DNA of 12,675 nt from an uncultured Legionella sp. GTDB taxonomy: Bacteria > Pseudomonadota > Gammaproteobacteria > Legionellales > Legionellaceae. Shown here in pieces: positions 1 through 8,132 of this stretch; position 1 is the stretch's first letter, and every line of letters starts with the position of its first letter. The stretch covers positions 1 through 12,675 of the forward strand of contig CAISKC010000064.1 in NCBI GenBank assembly GCA_903885895.1. Direction: 5' to 3'. The translations under genes were made by a program, and so were the position numbers. The notes below the pieces were generated by a model that saw nothing but the letters and a program-made list of their open reading frames with translations, was not told where the DNA came from and did no database searches.

Positions 1-47
1 CAGAGCTATGTTTTTAAAATTTAGCATGTTCCGGTATGATATGCGTT

Positions 48-67
48 TTATACTGTAAGCAGTATAA
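48..67. promoter_or_regulatory. Perfect palindrome upstream of rlmE
   Basis: Two 8-base arms, TTATACTG and CAGTATAA, are separated by TAAG. The match is perfect, and the element sits 23 bases before the rlmE start. No T-run follows, so it is not a classical terminator. Each arm holds TATACT, a passable -10 box on both strands, which would suit a divergent promoter or an operator. In E. coli the gene divergent from rlmE is yhbY, but nothing upstream is visible here. The structure is seen; its role is inferred. Confidence 0.5.
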
Positions 68-90
68 CGGTCTATCATTGAGTATCTACA

Positions 91-726
91 ATGCGTCGTT
101 CCAAAAGTAGCACCCGTTGGCTTCAAGAGCATTTTGCGGATTTCTATGTCAAGCAAGCCCAAGCTGCAGGGTATCGTAGCCGGGCAGTTTATAAACTTCA
201 AGAAATTGATGCGAAAGAACATCTATTAAAACCAGGTATGACTGTGGTAGATTTGGGTGCGGCACCGGGTGGGTGGACACAATATGTGGCTGAGAAAATT
301 GGTTGTACGGGTGGGGTGAGTCCGAGTCGCATTATTGCGCTAGACCGCTTACTTATGGATGCGTTGCCTGGCGTAGAGTGCATTCAGGGCGATTTTACGG
401 AAGATAGCGTTTTTCAACAAATGCAGGCAATGTTACCGGCGCGAACGGTTGACCTTGTTTTATCCGATATGGCCCCCAATATGAGTGGTAATACAGAAAT
501 AGATATGCCGCGTGCTATGTATTTAGCTGAGTTGGCAGTGGATTTTGCCTATCAAATGCTAAAACCAGGTGGTGCGCTGGTGCTGAAAATGTTTCATGGT
601 GCGGGTTTTGATATGCTGGTGAAAGAAATTCGGTTGCGATTTAAACAAGTCTCTATTCGTAAACCCAAAGCATCTCGATCACGTTCGCGTGAAACCTATT
701 TACTAGCGAAAGGTTACATTTTGTAG
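91..726 (+). CDS. rlmE: 23S rRNA 2'-O-ribose U2552 methyltransferase RlmE (FtsJ/RrmJ)
   Basis: This SAM-dependent methyltransferase modifies the 2'-hydroxyl of U2552 in the 23S rRNA A-loop, late in assembly of the large ribosomal subunit in the cytoplasm. The 211-residue length is normal for the family. The SAM-binding motif DLGAAPGGWTQYV lies at about residues 54-66. The family's K-D-K catalytic set is visible as K35 (in RAVYKLQEID), D126 (in LSDMAPN) and K166 (in LVLKMFHG). The ATG at 91 is preceded only by a weak GAG about 9 bases upstream, but it gives the usual N-terminus. The gene lies 43 bases before ftsH on the same strand, the standard gammaproteobacterial pairing. Nothing is broken or unusual. 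Confidence 0.96.
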   Translation: MRRSKSSTRWLQEHFADFYVKQAQAAGYRSRAVYKLQEIDAKEHLLKPGMTVVDLGAAPGGWTQYVAEKIGCTGGVSPSRIIALDRLLMDALPGVECIQGDFTEDSVFQQMQAMLPARTVDLVLSDMAPNMSGNTEIDMPRAMYLAELAVDFAYQMLKPGGALVLKMFHGAGFDMLVKEIRLRFKQVSIRKPKASRSRSRETYLLAKGYIL

Positions 727-769
727 TACTTTAAATATAAAATATCAAACGCTGAGCGAGGTTATTATT

Positions 770-2713
770 TTGAACGATATGGTGAAGAATTTATTTTTGT
801 GGCTGATTATTGCGATAGTGCTCGTGTCGGTATTCAGTAATTTTGGTCCAAGTCATGCTATGACGGATCGCTTATCTTACTCTCAGTTTTTGACTGAAGT
901 GTCGCAGGGCTTGGTTCACGCCGTGACGATTGAAGACAATAAAGTCATTAACGGCGTGACTAAAAATAATCGACGTTTTGTGACCTACATGCCGGTTTCT
1001 GATCCAGCGTTGTTGGGTCAATTGTTAAAAGCCAATGTCACGGTGAATGGACAAGAAAAACAACAAGAAAGCTTCTTGTTGCATTTGTTTGTTAATTGGT
1101 TCCCAATGCTATTGCTTATCGGTGTTTGGGTGTTTTTTATGCGCCAAATGCAAGGCGGCGGGGGACGTGGTGCGATGTCGTTCGGACGCTCCAGAGCGCG
1201 CTTGCTCGGCGAAGATCAAGTCAAAGTAACGTTTGCTGATGTAGCCGGGGTGGATGAAGCCAAAGAAGAGGTCAAAGAATTAGTCGACTTCTTACGTGAG
1301 CCGAGCAAATTCCAAAATTTGGGTGGACGAATTCCACGCGGCGTATTGCTAGTAGGGTCCCCTGGTACAGGGAAAACACTTTTAGCTCGTGCTGTGGCTG
1401 GAGAAGCAAAAGTTCCTTTCTTTACTATTTCAGGTTCGGATTTTGTAGAAATGTTTGTTGGGGTCGGCGCTTCACGCGTGCGTGATATGTTTGAACAAGC
1501 TAAAAAACAAGCGCCTTGTATTATCTTTATCGATGAGATCGATGCAGTAGGTCGTCATCGTGGTGCTGGGCTTGGGGGTGGTCATGACGAACGCGAACAA
1601 ACCCTCAATCAATTATTGGTTGAAATGGATGGGTTTGAAGGCAATGAAGGTGTGATTGTCATTGCTGCGACCAACCGACCAGATGTTTTGGATCCAGCTT
1701 TACTGCGCCCAGGTCGATTTGATAGGCAAGTGGTCGTACCATTGCCAGATATCCGAGGCCGTGAACAAATTTTAAGAGTCCATTTGGGTAAAGTTCCTAT
1801 GGATCCGAATGTTGATGTGATGTCGATTGCACGGGGTACACCAGGATTTTCCGGAGCAGATTTGGCGAACTTGGTGAATGAAGCCGCATTGTTTGCAGCG
1901 CGAGCAAATAAACGGAAAGTAACAATCAATGAATTAGATAAAGCGAAAGATAAGATTATGATGGGTACGGAGCGTCGCTCTATGGTGATGAGTGAAGATG
2001 AAAAGAAACTGACTGCTTATCATGAAGCGGGTCATGCCATTGTTGGTTTATCTGTACCCGAACATGATCCTGTGTACAAAGTGTCTATTATTCCACGTGG
2101 ACGTGCTTTGGGTGTTACGATGTTTTTACCAGAGCAAGATCGCTATAGCTATACTAAAAGACGATTGGAAAGCCAATTGGCTAGTTTATTTGGCGGCCGT
2201 GTTGCTGAAGAGTTGATTTTTGGAGCGGATAGTGTCACAACCGGTGCTTCCAACGATATTACTCGTGCTACGGACATTGCACGTAAGATGGTCACTCAAT
2301 GGGGCTTGTCACCTATGGGGCCATTAACGTTTGGGCAAGAGGAAGGGGAAGTCTTTTTGGGACGTACCATGACGCAAACGAAGGAATTTTCGGACCAAAC
2401 AGCGCAGAGTATTGATGAGGAAGTCCGTAAAATTGTAGATCGTAATTTCCAACATGCCGTATCTATTTTGAAAAAGAACGTTAAAATTTTACATTTGATG
2501 GCAGATGCCTTGATGAAATATGAAACTATTGACGCAAGTCAGATTAAAGTCATTTTAACTGGACAAGCACCTCACGATCCGGAAGGCTGGAGCGACGCCG
2601 GTGGTAGTGGTCATGCTGACACAGAAAAAGGACCAGTCTCTGCGGTTGCGAAACCTAAAGCTAAGAGTAAAAAAGTATTAAAAGATCATCCAGCAAGTGA
2701 TGCGTCACAGTGA
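770..2713 (+). CDS. ftsH: ATP-dependent zinc metalloprotease FtsH
   Basis: FtsH is a hexameric inner-membrane AAA+ protease that degrades misfolded membrane proteins and regulatory substrates; in E. coli these include LpxC and sigma-32. Its 647 residues are close to the E. coli length. Visible in order: a first membrane segment (about residues 6-24), a periplasmic domain, a second membrane segment (about 106-124), Walker A GSPGTGKT (196-203), the pore loop FVGVG (229-233), Walker B with IIFIDEID (251-258), the second region of homology around 300-319, and the zinc site HEAGH (418-422). Walker A has Ser where Pro is common. The start is TTG at 770: CGAGG lies 8 bases upstream, while the next in-frame ATG at 779 is too far from that site. 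The stop overlaps the folP start, implying translational coupling. Confidence 0.97.
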   Translation: MNDMVKNLFLWLIIAIVLVSVFSNFGPSHAMTDRLSYSQFLTEVSQGLVHAVTIEDNKVINGVTKNNRRFVTYMPVSDPALLGQLLKANVTVNGQEKQQESFLLHLFVNWFPMLLLIGVWVFFMRQMQGGGGRGAMSFGRSRARLLGEDQVKVTFADVAGVDEAKEEVKELVDFLREPSKFQNLGGRIPRGVLLVGSPGTGKTLLARAVAGEAKVPFFTISGSDFVEMFVGVGASRVRDMFEQAKKQAPCIIFIDEIDAVGRHRGAGLGGGHDEREQTLNQLLVEMDGFEGNEGVIVIAATNRPDVLDPALLRPGRFDRQVVVPLPDIRGREQILRVHLGKVPMDPNVDVMSIARGTPGFSGADLANLVNEAALFAARANKRKVTINELDKAKDKIMMGTERRSMVMSEDEKKLTAYHEAGHAIVGLSVPEHDPVYKVSIIPRGRALGVTMFLPEQDRYSYTKRRLESQLASLFGGRVAEELIFGADSVTTGASNDITRATDIARKMVTQWGLSPMGPLTFGQEEGEVFLGRTMTQTKEFSDQTAQSIDEEVRKIVDRNFQHAVSILKKNVKILHLMADALMKYETIDASQIKVILTGQAPHDPEGWSDAGGSGHADTEKGPVSAVAKPKAKSKKVLKDHPASDASQ

Positions 2714-3582
2714 ATCGGGTAGATTTTATCAAATGGTGCGGTGCTGATCATGCTGCGTTGCGCCGAGCGCCAGGCTATGTGCCTTTGATTATGGGCGTAC
2801 TCAATGTTACGCCTGATTCATTTTATGATGGAGGGCAATATTGCAATCCAGATGCTGCTTATGAGCATGCGCAAGCACTGATCGCTGCTGGGGCTGATGT
2901 ACTGGATATCGGTGGGGAGTCTTCCTGCCCTGGCGCCTTGCCTATTTCTACAGAAGAAGAATTAGACCGCGTAATGCCTGTCATTGAGCGAATTATTGCG
3001 GCAGTGCCTATTGCCATATCTGTAGATACGTACAAACCGCAAGTGATGCAGGCCGCGATAACGGCTGGTGTGGCTTGTATCAATGATATTTGTGCGATGC
3101 AAACACCAGGGGCGATTCACTGCGTTAAAAATGCCGATGTGGCTATTTGTTTGATGCATATGCAAGGTATGCCACATACGATGCAAGATGCGCCACATTA
3201 TTCTCAGGATGTGGTGTCAGATATTGATGATTTTTTTGTGCAACGGATTTCTGCCTGTGTGGAAGCAGGGATGGATAGATCACGGTTAATCCTGGATCCG
3301 GGGTTTGGTTTTGGTAAAACAGTGCCTCACAATTTACAATTGGTGCGGAGAATTGCCCAATTTCAACGACATAATTTGCCCGTCATGCTCGGCGTATCGC
3401 GCAAATCTACGGTCGGAAAAGTTTTGGATCAACCACCTGAAGGACGTTTGGCGGGTGGTTTAGCATTGGCAGTCTATGCGATGCTGGTAGGTGTTTCTAT
3501 TATTCGTACGCATGATGTACTGGAAACCAAGCAAGCGTTTAAGATGCTGCAAGAAATGCGATTAACTGGGGTAAATGAATGA
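2710..3582 (+). CDS. folP: Dihydropteroate synthase FolP
   Basis: FolP condenses dihydropterin pyrophosphate with p-aminobenzoate to give dihydropteroate in folate synthesis, and is the sulfonamide target. The 290-residue TIM-barrel protein shows MGVLNVTPDSF (28-38), ADVLDIGGES (62-71), ISVDTYKP, an LDPGFGFGK loop, GVSRKS and a terminal RTHDV (266-270). The normally near-invariant STRPG loop reads SSCPG (71-75), so the usual Arg is Cys73 and the Thr is Ser72. Family knowledge places this Arg at the pterin pyrophosphate site and this loop among positions altered in sulfonamide resistance. The GTG start lies within the GTGA overlap with the ftsH stop, and no strong ribosome binding site is visible, so coupling to ftsH is likely. 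Confidence 0.95.
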   Translation: MNRVDFIKWCGADHAALRRAPGYVPLIMGVLNVTPDSFYDGGQYCNPDAAYEHAQALIAAGADVLDIGGESSCPGALPISTEEELDRVMPVIERIIAAVPIAISVDTYKPQVMQAAITAGVACINDICAMQTPGAIHCVKNADVAICLMHMQGMPHTMQDAPHYSQDVVSDIDDFFVQRISACVEAGMDRSRLILDPGFGFGKTVPHNLQLVRRIAQFQRHNLPVMLGVSRKSTVGKVLDQPPEGRLAGGLALAVYAMLVGVSIIRTHDVLETKQAFKMLQEMRLTGVNE

Positions 3583-4928
3583 GTCAACGCTCATATTTCG
3601 GAACAGATGGGATTCGTGGTGAGGTAGGTTCTACTCATATGAATCCTGAGTTGGTTTTAAAACTTGGCTGGGCAGTAGGCTGCATACTAGGTAACGGTGC
3701 ACGCAAAAAAGTGGTTATTGGAAAAGATACACGCGTTTCGGGATATATGTTTGAATCCGCGTTGGAAGCTGGATTATCAGCCGCGGGTGTGGATGTTTGG
3801 TTGTTAGGCCCCATGCCGACACCGGCCATTGCTTATTTAACGCAAACTCTACGCGCGAGTGCTGGGATTGTAATTTCTGCGTCACATAATTTATTTGAAG
3901 ATAATGGGATCAAGTTTTTCTCAGCGGAGGGTGCAAAATTACCTGATGCAGTAGAGCTGGCTATTGAAAAACAAATGCAACAACCGTTCAAAACCGTAAA
4001 ATCCGCTGTGCTGGGCAAAGCCGCACGGATAGATGATGCACCAGGGCGCTATATAGAATTTTGTAAATCGACGATTCCTTCGTTGACACGCTTATCTGGA
4101 TTAAAAATTGTGGTTGATTGTGCAAATGGCGCAACCTATCACATTGCACCCAATGTGTTTACAGAGCTTGGGGCAGATGTGGTTGCGATCTGTGATAAGC
4201 CCGACGGCTTTAATATCAACCGTGATTGTGGATCTACTGCGCCAGATGTCATGCGCCAAACGGTGTTGCAATTCGGAGCAGATATTGGAATTAGCTTAGA
4301 TGGTGACGGAGATCGGGTGGTTTTAGCTGATGCGCAAGGTCACTTAGTGAACGGGGATCAGGTTTTATATATTATTGCCAAAGATCGCCAACAACGTGGT
4401 CTATTGCATGGGGGGGTTGTGGGAACCCTCATGAGTAATTTTGGTTTGGAAAAGGCTATTCGTGCGATGGGTGTAGAATTTGTACGGACCCAAGTTGGGG
4501 ATCGATATGTGTTAGAAACCCTCAAAGAAAAAGATTGGAAAATTGGTGGGGAGCCTTCTGGACATACCGTTTGCTTAGATAAAACCACAACAGGAGATGG
4601 GATTGTCGCAGCATTGCAGGTTTTAGCTATCATGATCAAACAAGGTAAAACCTTGGCTGAGCTGACCCAAGATATCGAATTATTACCCCAGTCTTTGGTG
4701 AATTTAAAAACAGAACATGCAGTGCAATTAGCTGATAATGCGCGCGTGCGTGCTGCAGTAGATGCTTTGGCTGATGAGTTAAAAAATGAGGGTCGAGTGG
4801 TCTTACGTCCTTCTGGTACCGAACCTCTGTTACGCGTCATGGTGGAAGGTCTCGATCGCGACCAAGTACAAACTTATGCTGAGACATTACGTAATGATAT
4901 CAGTAGGATTGAGCAAGATTTATTTTAG
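3579..4928 (+). CDS. glmM: Phosphoglucosamine mutase GlmM
   Basis: GlmM interconverts glucosamine-6-phosphate and glucosamine-1-phosphate on the way to UDP-GlcNAc, feeding peptidoglycan and lipopolysaccharide. The 449-residue length is typical. Visible in order: YFGTDGIRG (6-14); the phosphoserine loop GIVISASHN with the active Ser at 102; the metal-binding DGDGDR; the sugar-binding GEPSGH; and the C-terminal phosphate-binding RPSGTEP. After SASHN this protein has Leu-Phe-Glu where Pro-Phe-Tyr is common, a mild change beside the active site. Its ATG overlaps the folP stop in ATGA, so ftsH, folP and glmM look like one coupled operon. The conserved block is interrupted just after this gene. Confidence 0.97.
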   Translation: MSQRSYFGTDGIRGEVGSTHMNPELVLKLGWAVGCILGNGARKKVVIGKDTRVSGYMFESALEAGLSAAGVDVWLLGPMPTPAIAYLTQTLRASAGIVISASHNLFEDNGIKFFSAEGAKLPDAVELAIEKQMQQPFKTVKSAVLGKAARIDDAPGRYIEFCKSTIPSLTRLSGLKIVVDCANGATYHIAPNVFTELGADVVAICDKPDGFNINRDCGSTAPDVMRQTVLQFGADIGISLDGDGDRVVLADAQGHLVNGDQVLYIIAKDRQQRGLLHGGVVGTLMSNFGLEKAIRAMGVEFVRTQVGDRYVLETLKEKDWKIGGEPSGHTVCLDKTTTGDGIVAALQVLAIMIKQGKTLAELTQDIELLPQSLVNLKTEHAVQLADNARVRAAVDALADELKNEGRVVLRPSGTEPLLRVMVEGLDRDQVQTYAETLRNDISRIEQDLF

Positions 4929-4970
4929 ATTTGATTGATGCGCAGTGGCATGCCTCCCAAAAAAGGTGCT

Positions 4971-4999
4971 TTGTTAATCTAAGTGATGATGGATAAAAT
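4971..4999 (+). promoter_or_regulatory. Candidate sigma-70 promoter for the CarF/TMEM189-like gene
   Basis: A -35 box TTGTTA (4971-4976, 4 of 6 consensus bases) is followed by exactly 17 bases and a -10 box TAAAAT (4994-4999, 5 of 6). Transcription would start near 5006, about 35-45 bases before the coding start. It lies in the AT-rich gap after glmM and would let the desaturase be expressed independently of the ftsH-glmM operon. The boxes are read from sequence; activity is inferred. Confidence 0.45.
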
Positions 5000-5039
5000 A
5001 GTAAATATCTAATATATTTTATTCAAGCATATCTAAATT

Positions 5040-5705
5040 GTGAATGCATTGATGAACTCACTTGTCTATAGCAAAAATAAACGGATACTCGACTCATTAG
5101 CGTTGCTTGCTTTCATAATTATGTACGGCGTGCAAATGAGTCGTTGTGCAGCCATTCGACCCTTTGGTCATGAGTTTTTTTGGGTGATTCCGATTGTTTA
5201 TATTTTGTCAGTATTGTGCGCTGATTTTGTTTCAGGGTTGGTCCATTTTCTAGGCGATCATCCTATCAGTGATAATCCATGGTTACATAAATGGTTTTAT
5301 TTTAGCTTTCATAATCATCATTTGGAACCTGTTGAGATGACGCAACATAATATTGTTGAAACGAATGGGTTGAACGCTTTAGGAGGTTGTATTATTTTAA
5401 TCCCAAGTTTTTTTTACTCTCTAAACCCACAAAATTTATTTGATTTTTCTTTATATTTATTTATGTTGATTTTTGCGTTGATGGTTTTTATGACTAACCA
5501 AATTCATAAATGGGCGCATACGGTTCATCCTCCTAAATTGGTTAAATTACTCCAAAATATGCATCTTATATTAAACCCTAGAAATCATGTTCAGCATCAT
5601 ATTGCGCATGATAAGTACTATTGTATTACTACAGGGTGGCTTAATTATATTTGTTATAAAACTCAAGTTTGGGAGAGAGTTACTGGGATAAAGAGTAAAA
5701 ATTGA
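5040..5705 (+). CDS. TMEM189/CarF (PEDS1)-type plasmanylethanolamine desaturase
   Basis: Members of this family (human TMEM189/PEDS1, Myxococcus CarF) introduce the vinyl ether double bond that turns alkyl-ether lipids into plasmalogens, using oxygen and a histidine-bound di-iron centre in the membrane. The 221-residue protein carries the family's ordered His-rich motifs: ADFVSGLVHFLGDH (61-74), HNHHLEP (91-97) leading to ETNG (107-110), NQIHKWAH (153-160), and NHVQHHIAH (182-190) followed by YYCITTGWLNY (193-203). Hydrophobic segments are visible near 16-32, 45-62, 114-126 and 135-152. The start is uncertain: GTG at 5040 or ATG at 5052, neither with a clear ribosome binding site. The gene is visibly AT-richer than the glmM operon. 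It converges on the minus-strand acyltransferase, 38 bases away. The family call is strong; the enzymatic activity is inferred. Confidence 0.88.
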   Translation: MNALMNSLVYSKNKRILDSLALLAFIIMYGVQMSRCAAIRPFGHEFFWVIPIVYILSVLCADFVSGLVHFLGDHPISDNPWLHKWFYFSFHNHHLEPVEMTQHNIVETNGLNALGGCIILIPSFFYSLNPQNLFDFSLYLFMLIFALMVFMTNQIHKWAHTVHPPKLVKLLQNMHLILNPRNHVQHHIAHDKYYCITTGWLNYICYKTQVWERVTGIKSKN

Positions 5706-5743
5706 AGCTCGATCTAGCGAACAAGTCGATGAGAAAATGCACT

Positions 5744-6379
5744 CTATTTTTTATTCAATAATTCTTTAATCGACTCTTCAAGTTTTTCTGTCAAGGCTTG
5801 TAAAGTTTTTTTTTGGCTCAATCCCTCAATACGTTCGAGCAGAATGGCCTCATCAAAGCGTATATGGATAGGAGTTGGTCGAACAAACCAACGGTTTCTA
5901 GGCAATGCTTTTCCGCTTCCAATAATGGCTGCAGGAATAATAGGCAAATTGAGCTTATAGGCTAGATACACTGTGCCCGATTTAAAAGGATGTAATTGAC
6001 CACTTTGAGAGCGCGTTCCTTCTGGATAAATAATTAGAATTTTGTTTTGCGCTTTGGCTTGTTCGCATTCTTTAATTAATCGTTTGAGTTCGGCTGGTTT
6101 TGCCTCTCGATCAACCAGAATTAAGTTCATGAGATACTGCGAAAAACTTCATTTGTTGGGGTTGGGTTGGAAATGATCTTTGGCTGCTAACATATTAAAA
6201 TCTTTGAAGGGTCGGTTCAAAGCCAACATGAGTGCAGGTGTATCTATGTGACTACAATGATTAGCACAAACAATAAATGGACCATTGGGAAGCTGAGGGT
6301 GGTTAGTGTGTAATTTGCAGTATTTGTGTAATACAAGCCAACAAAATTTTTCAAAACCTCGTTGTAGTACGCTGCCCAT
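5744..6379 (-). pseudogene. PlsC-type lysophospholipid/DHAP acyltransferase with an in-frame TGA
   Basis: This is a glycerophospholipid acyltransferase (LPLAT/PlsC family) that would move an acyl chain from acyl-CoA or acyl-ACP onto G3P, DHAP or a lysolipid. Read from the ATG at 6379 downwards, the first 76 codons contain motif I as NHCSHID and end at a TGA at 6149-6151. The same frame then continues without a shift through LMNLILVDRE, motif III YPEGTRS, and the motif IV region IIPAAIIGSG to a stop at 5744. Together they make about 211 residues, the normal PlsC size, so a single stop codon splits an otherwise intact protein. A longer in-frame start at 6493 would overlap the divergent AGPS-like gene and is less likely. 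Restart at ATG 6130 has no clear ribosome binding site and would lack motif I. Alternatives are a sequencing error or stop readthrough. Confidence 0.75.
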
Positions 6380-6434
6380 AATGCTAACCTGAATTCCTTG
6401 TTCATAGATGAATACTATATCAATGACACGAAAT

Positions 6435-8132
6435 ATGAAATGGTGGGGTTGGGGTGCAGAAGAAAAAGAAGCTAATCTTTCTAATATGCCCAAATTTTTG
6501 CCTTATGTTGAGCAGTTGTTAGGCTGCGACACCACTCAAAAACAGGCAGTTATTTCGTTAGATGATATTGTTTTGCCGCCTGTAATTGAAAATCATGACT
6601 TTGCGCAATGGATACAAAAGTGTTTTTTAGCAGAACAATTACGGCAAGACAAACAAGCGCGACTTATTCATGCCTATGGCAAAAGCTATCGTGATTTAGC
6701 ACGTATCCGACAAGGCCAACTTGTCCGGATTCCTGATTGGGTGATATTTCCAAATAGTCAAAATGAAGTTTCCCTGCTGATCAATGCCGCTATAGCACAT
6801 AATGTTTGTTTAATTCCTTTTGGAGGTGGTACTAATATAGTCGGTGCGCTAGAATCTCCTCAGGAAGAAGTAAGAATGATTGTGTCGGTCGATATGAGTC
6901 GAATGAACCAGGTACTTGAAATAGATGCCATATCACATACGGCAGTAATTCAGGCCGGTGCTTTCGGTCCTGAGATTGAAGAGCAGCTCAATGCCAAAGG
7001 ATTTACCTTGGGTCATTTCCCGGATTCGTTTGAGTTTTCAACGTTAGGTGGTTGGCTCGCGACACGATCGGTGGGTATGCAGTCCGATCAATATGGTTCA
7101 ATTGCCGATATGACTTTAGCAATTAATTGTGCAACACCTCAAGGGCTTATCACATTAAACCCTTATCCTCATGCTTCTGTCGGACCTGATTTAAATCAGT
7201 TGATTTTAGGTTCAGAAGGGCGCTTCGGTATCATTACTCAAGCAGTCATGAAAGTACATCCTGTCCCTGCGACACAAGCATTTGGCGCTGTTTTATTTCC
7301 TCATTTTTCGGCAGGTATTGCAGCCATTCAAGATTGTGTTGTGCATCAAACATTACCTCATATGATGCGTTTGTTAGATGTCGATGAAACGCAATTAAGC
7401 TTTCATTTCAAATCTAAAAAATCTTTGTTTCAAACGATGATAGATAAGGTAATGAAACGCATCATTGGGTTCGTTAAAAAAATAGATTTTTCCCAATGTT
7501 GCGTGGGAGTTTTGGCATTTTCAGGCACTGCTGAGCAAATTAAATTGCAACGTAAGCAAGTGCTCGCTGCTTGTAGAAAGCAAGGAGGCGTGTACTTAGG
7601 AGCAAAGCCTGGTAATGATTGGTATCAACGTAAATATGAATATCCCTATTTAAGGGATGTCATTATGGATTTAGGTTGCGTGGTAGATGTCGCTGAAACC
7701 GCTGTGCTTTGGAAAGATGTTGCAACCTTGTATTTAAAAGTAAAAGAAGCTGGATATGCGGCGATGGCCGGTTGTATTCCTGGTAAAAATTTAGAGAAAC
7801 TAAAAAAGCCTGGTTACTTTGGTTGCCATTTAGCTCATCATTATCAAAGTGGTACATGTTTATATTATACTTTTGCTTTTATGCCTGAAAAAGGTCAAGA
7901 ACAGCAGCAATACGATGTGGTGAAAACGGCGATTACTAATGCGATTGTTGCTAATAAAGGGAGTGTATCACATCATCACAGCATTGGGTTTGAACACGCC
8001 AAATGGTTGTCTGAGATGTTGAGCGAATCTGGATTGACTTGGCTTAAAGGCATAAAGTCTGTTATTGATCCGCAATATAATTTAAACCCAAAAAATTCAG
8101 AAATAAGATTGGTTGAGGGCATAAATGGATAG
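6435..8132 (+). CDS. Alkyl-DHAP synthase (AGPS)-like FAD-binding oxidase
   Basis: Alkylglycerone-phosphate synthase replaces the acyl chain of acyl-DHAP with a fatty alcohol, forming the ether bond of ether lipids with FAD as a non-redox-net cofactor. Numbering from the furthest-upstream ATG (6408, 574 residues): KWWGWG at 11-16 resembles the start of the conserved AGPS core; the FAD-binding PP loop PFGGGTN is at 137-143; FSTLGGWLATRSVGM is at 210-224; GSEGRFGIIT is at 268-277; MRLLD holds R321, aligning with the Arg mutated in a human AGPS deficiency (R419); and SHHHSIG carries the active-site His triplet at 522-524. The similarity runs the full length, beyond generic GlcD-like oxidases. I chose ATG 6435 because it starts at MKWWGWG; ATGs at 6408 and 6423 are alternatives, and none has a clear ribosome binding site. 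The end overlaps the SDR by 8 bases. Confidence 0.85.
   Translation: MKWWGWGAEEKEANLSNMPKFLPYVEQLLGCDTTQKQAVISLDDIVLPPVIENHDFAQWIQKCFLAEQLRQDKQARLIHAYGKSYRDLARIRQGQLVRIPDWVIFPNSQNEVSLLINAAIAHNVCLIPFGGGTNIVGALESPQEEVRMIVSVDMSRMNQVLEIDAISHTAVIQAGAFGPEIEEQLNAKGFTLGHFPDSFEFSTLGGWLATRSVGMQSDQYGSIADMTLAINCATPQGLITLNPYPHASVGPDLNQLILGSEGRFGIITQAVMKVHPVPATQAFGAVLFPHFSAGIAAIQDCVVHQTLPHMMRLLDVDETQLSFHFKSKKSLFQTMIDKVMKRIIGFVKKIDFSQCCVGVLAFSGTAEQIKLQRKQVLAACRKQGGVYLGAKPGNDWYQRKYEYPYLRDVIMDLGCVVDVAETAVLWKDVATLYLKVKEAGYAAMAGCIPGKNLEKLKKPGYFGCHLAHHYQSGTCLYYTFAFMPEKGQEQQQYDVVKTAITNAIVANKGSVSHHHSIGFEHAKWLSEMLSESGLTWLKGIKSVIDPQYNLNPKNSEIRLVEGING

Noticed and set aside
1609..1929. 106-codon open frame antisense to ftsH
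   Set aside because: It is the reverse of the conserved AAA+ coding sequence, with no independent coding features.
4358..4840. 160-codon open frame antisense to glmM
   Set aside because: It lies entirely within a well-supported gene, has no recognisable motif and has no ribosome binding site that stands out. It is a shadow of glmM codon use.
4933..4965. Terminator after glmM
   Set aside because: Only the short palindrome GGCATGCC and an A-run are present; no stable stem followed by a T-run is seen.
6149..6151. In-frame TGA in the minus-strand acyltransferase read as selenocysteine
   Set aside because: The position falls in a non-catalytic linker between motifs I and II-III, PlsC enzymes do not use selenocysteine, and I see no SECIS-like hairpin right after it.
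6408..6493. Longer minus-strand acyltransferase start at 6493, overlapping the AGPS-like gene
   Set aside because: The extra N-terminal residues are the reverse complement of the AGPS-like start and look unlike a PlsC N-terminus. The ATG at 6379 gives a normal length and leaves the two genes divergent.
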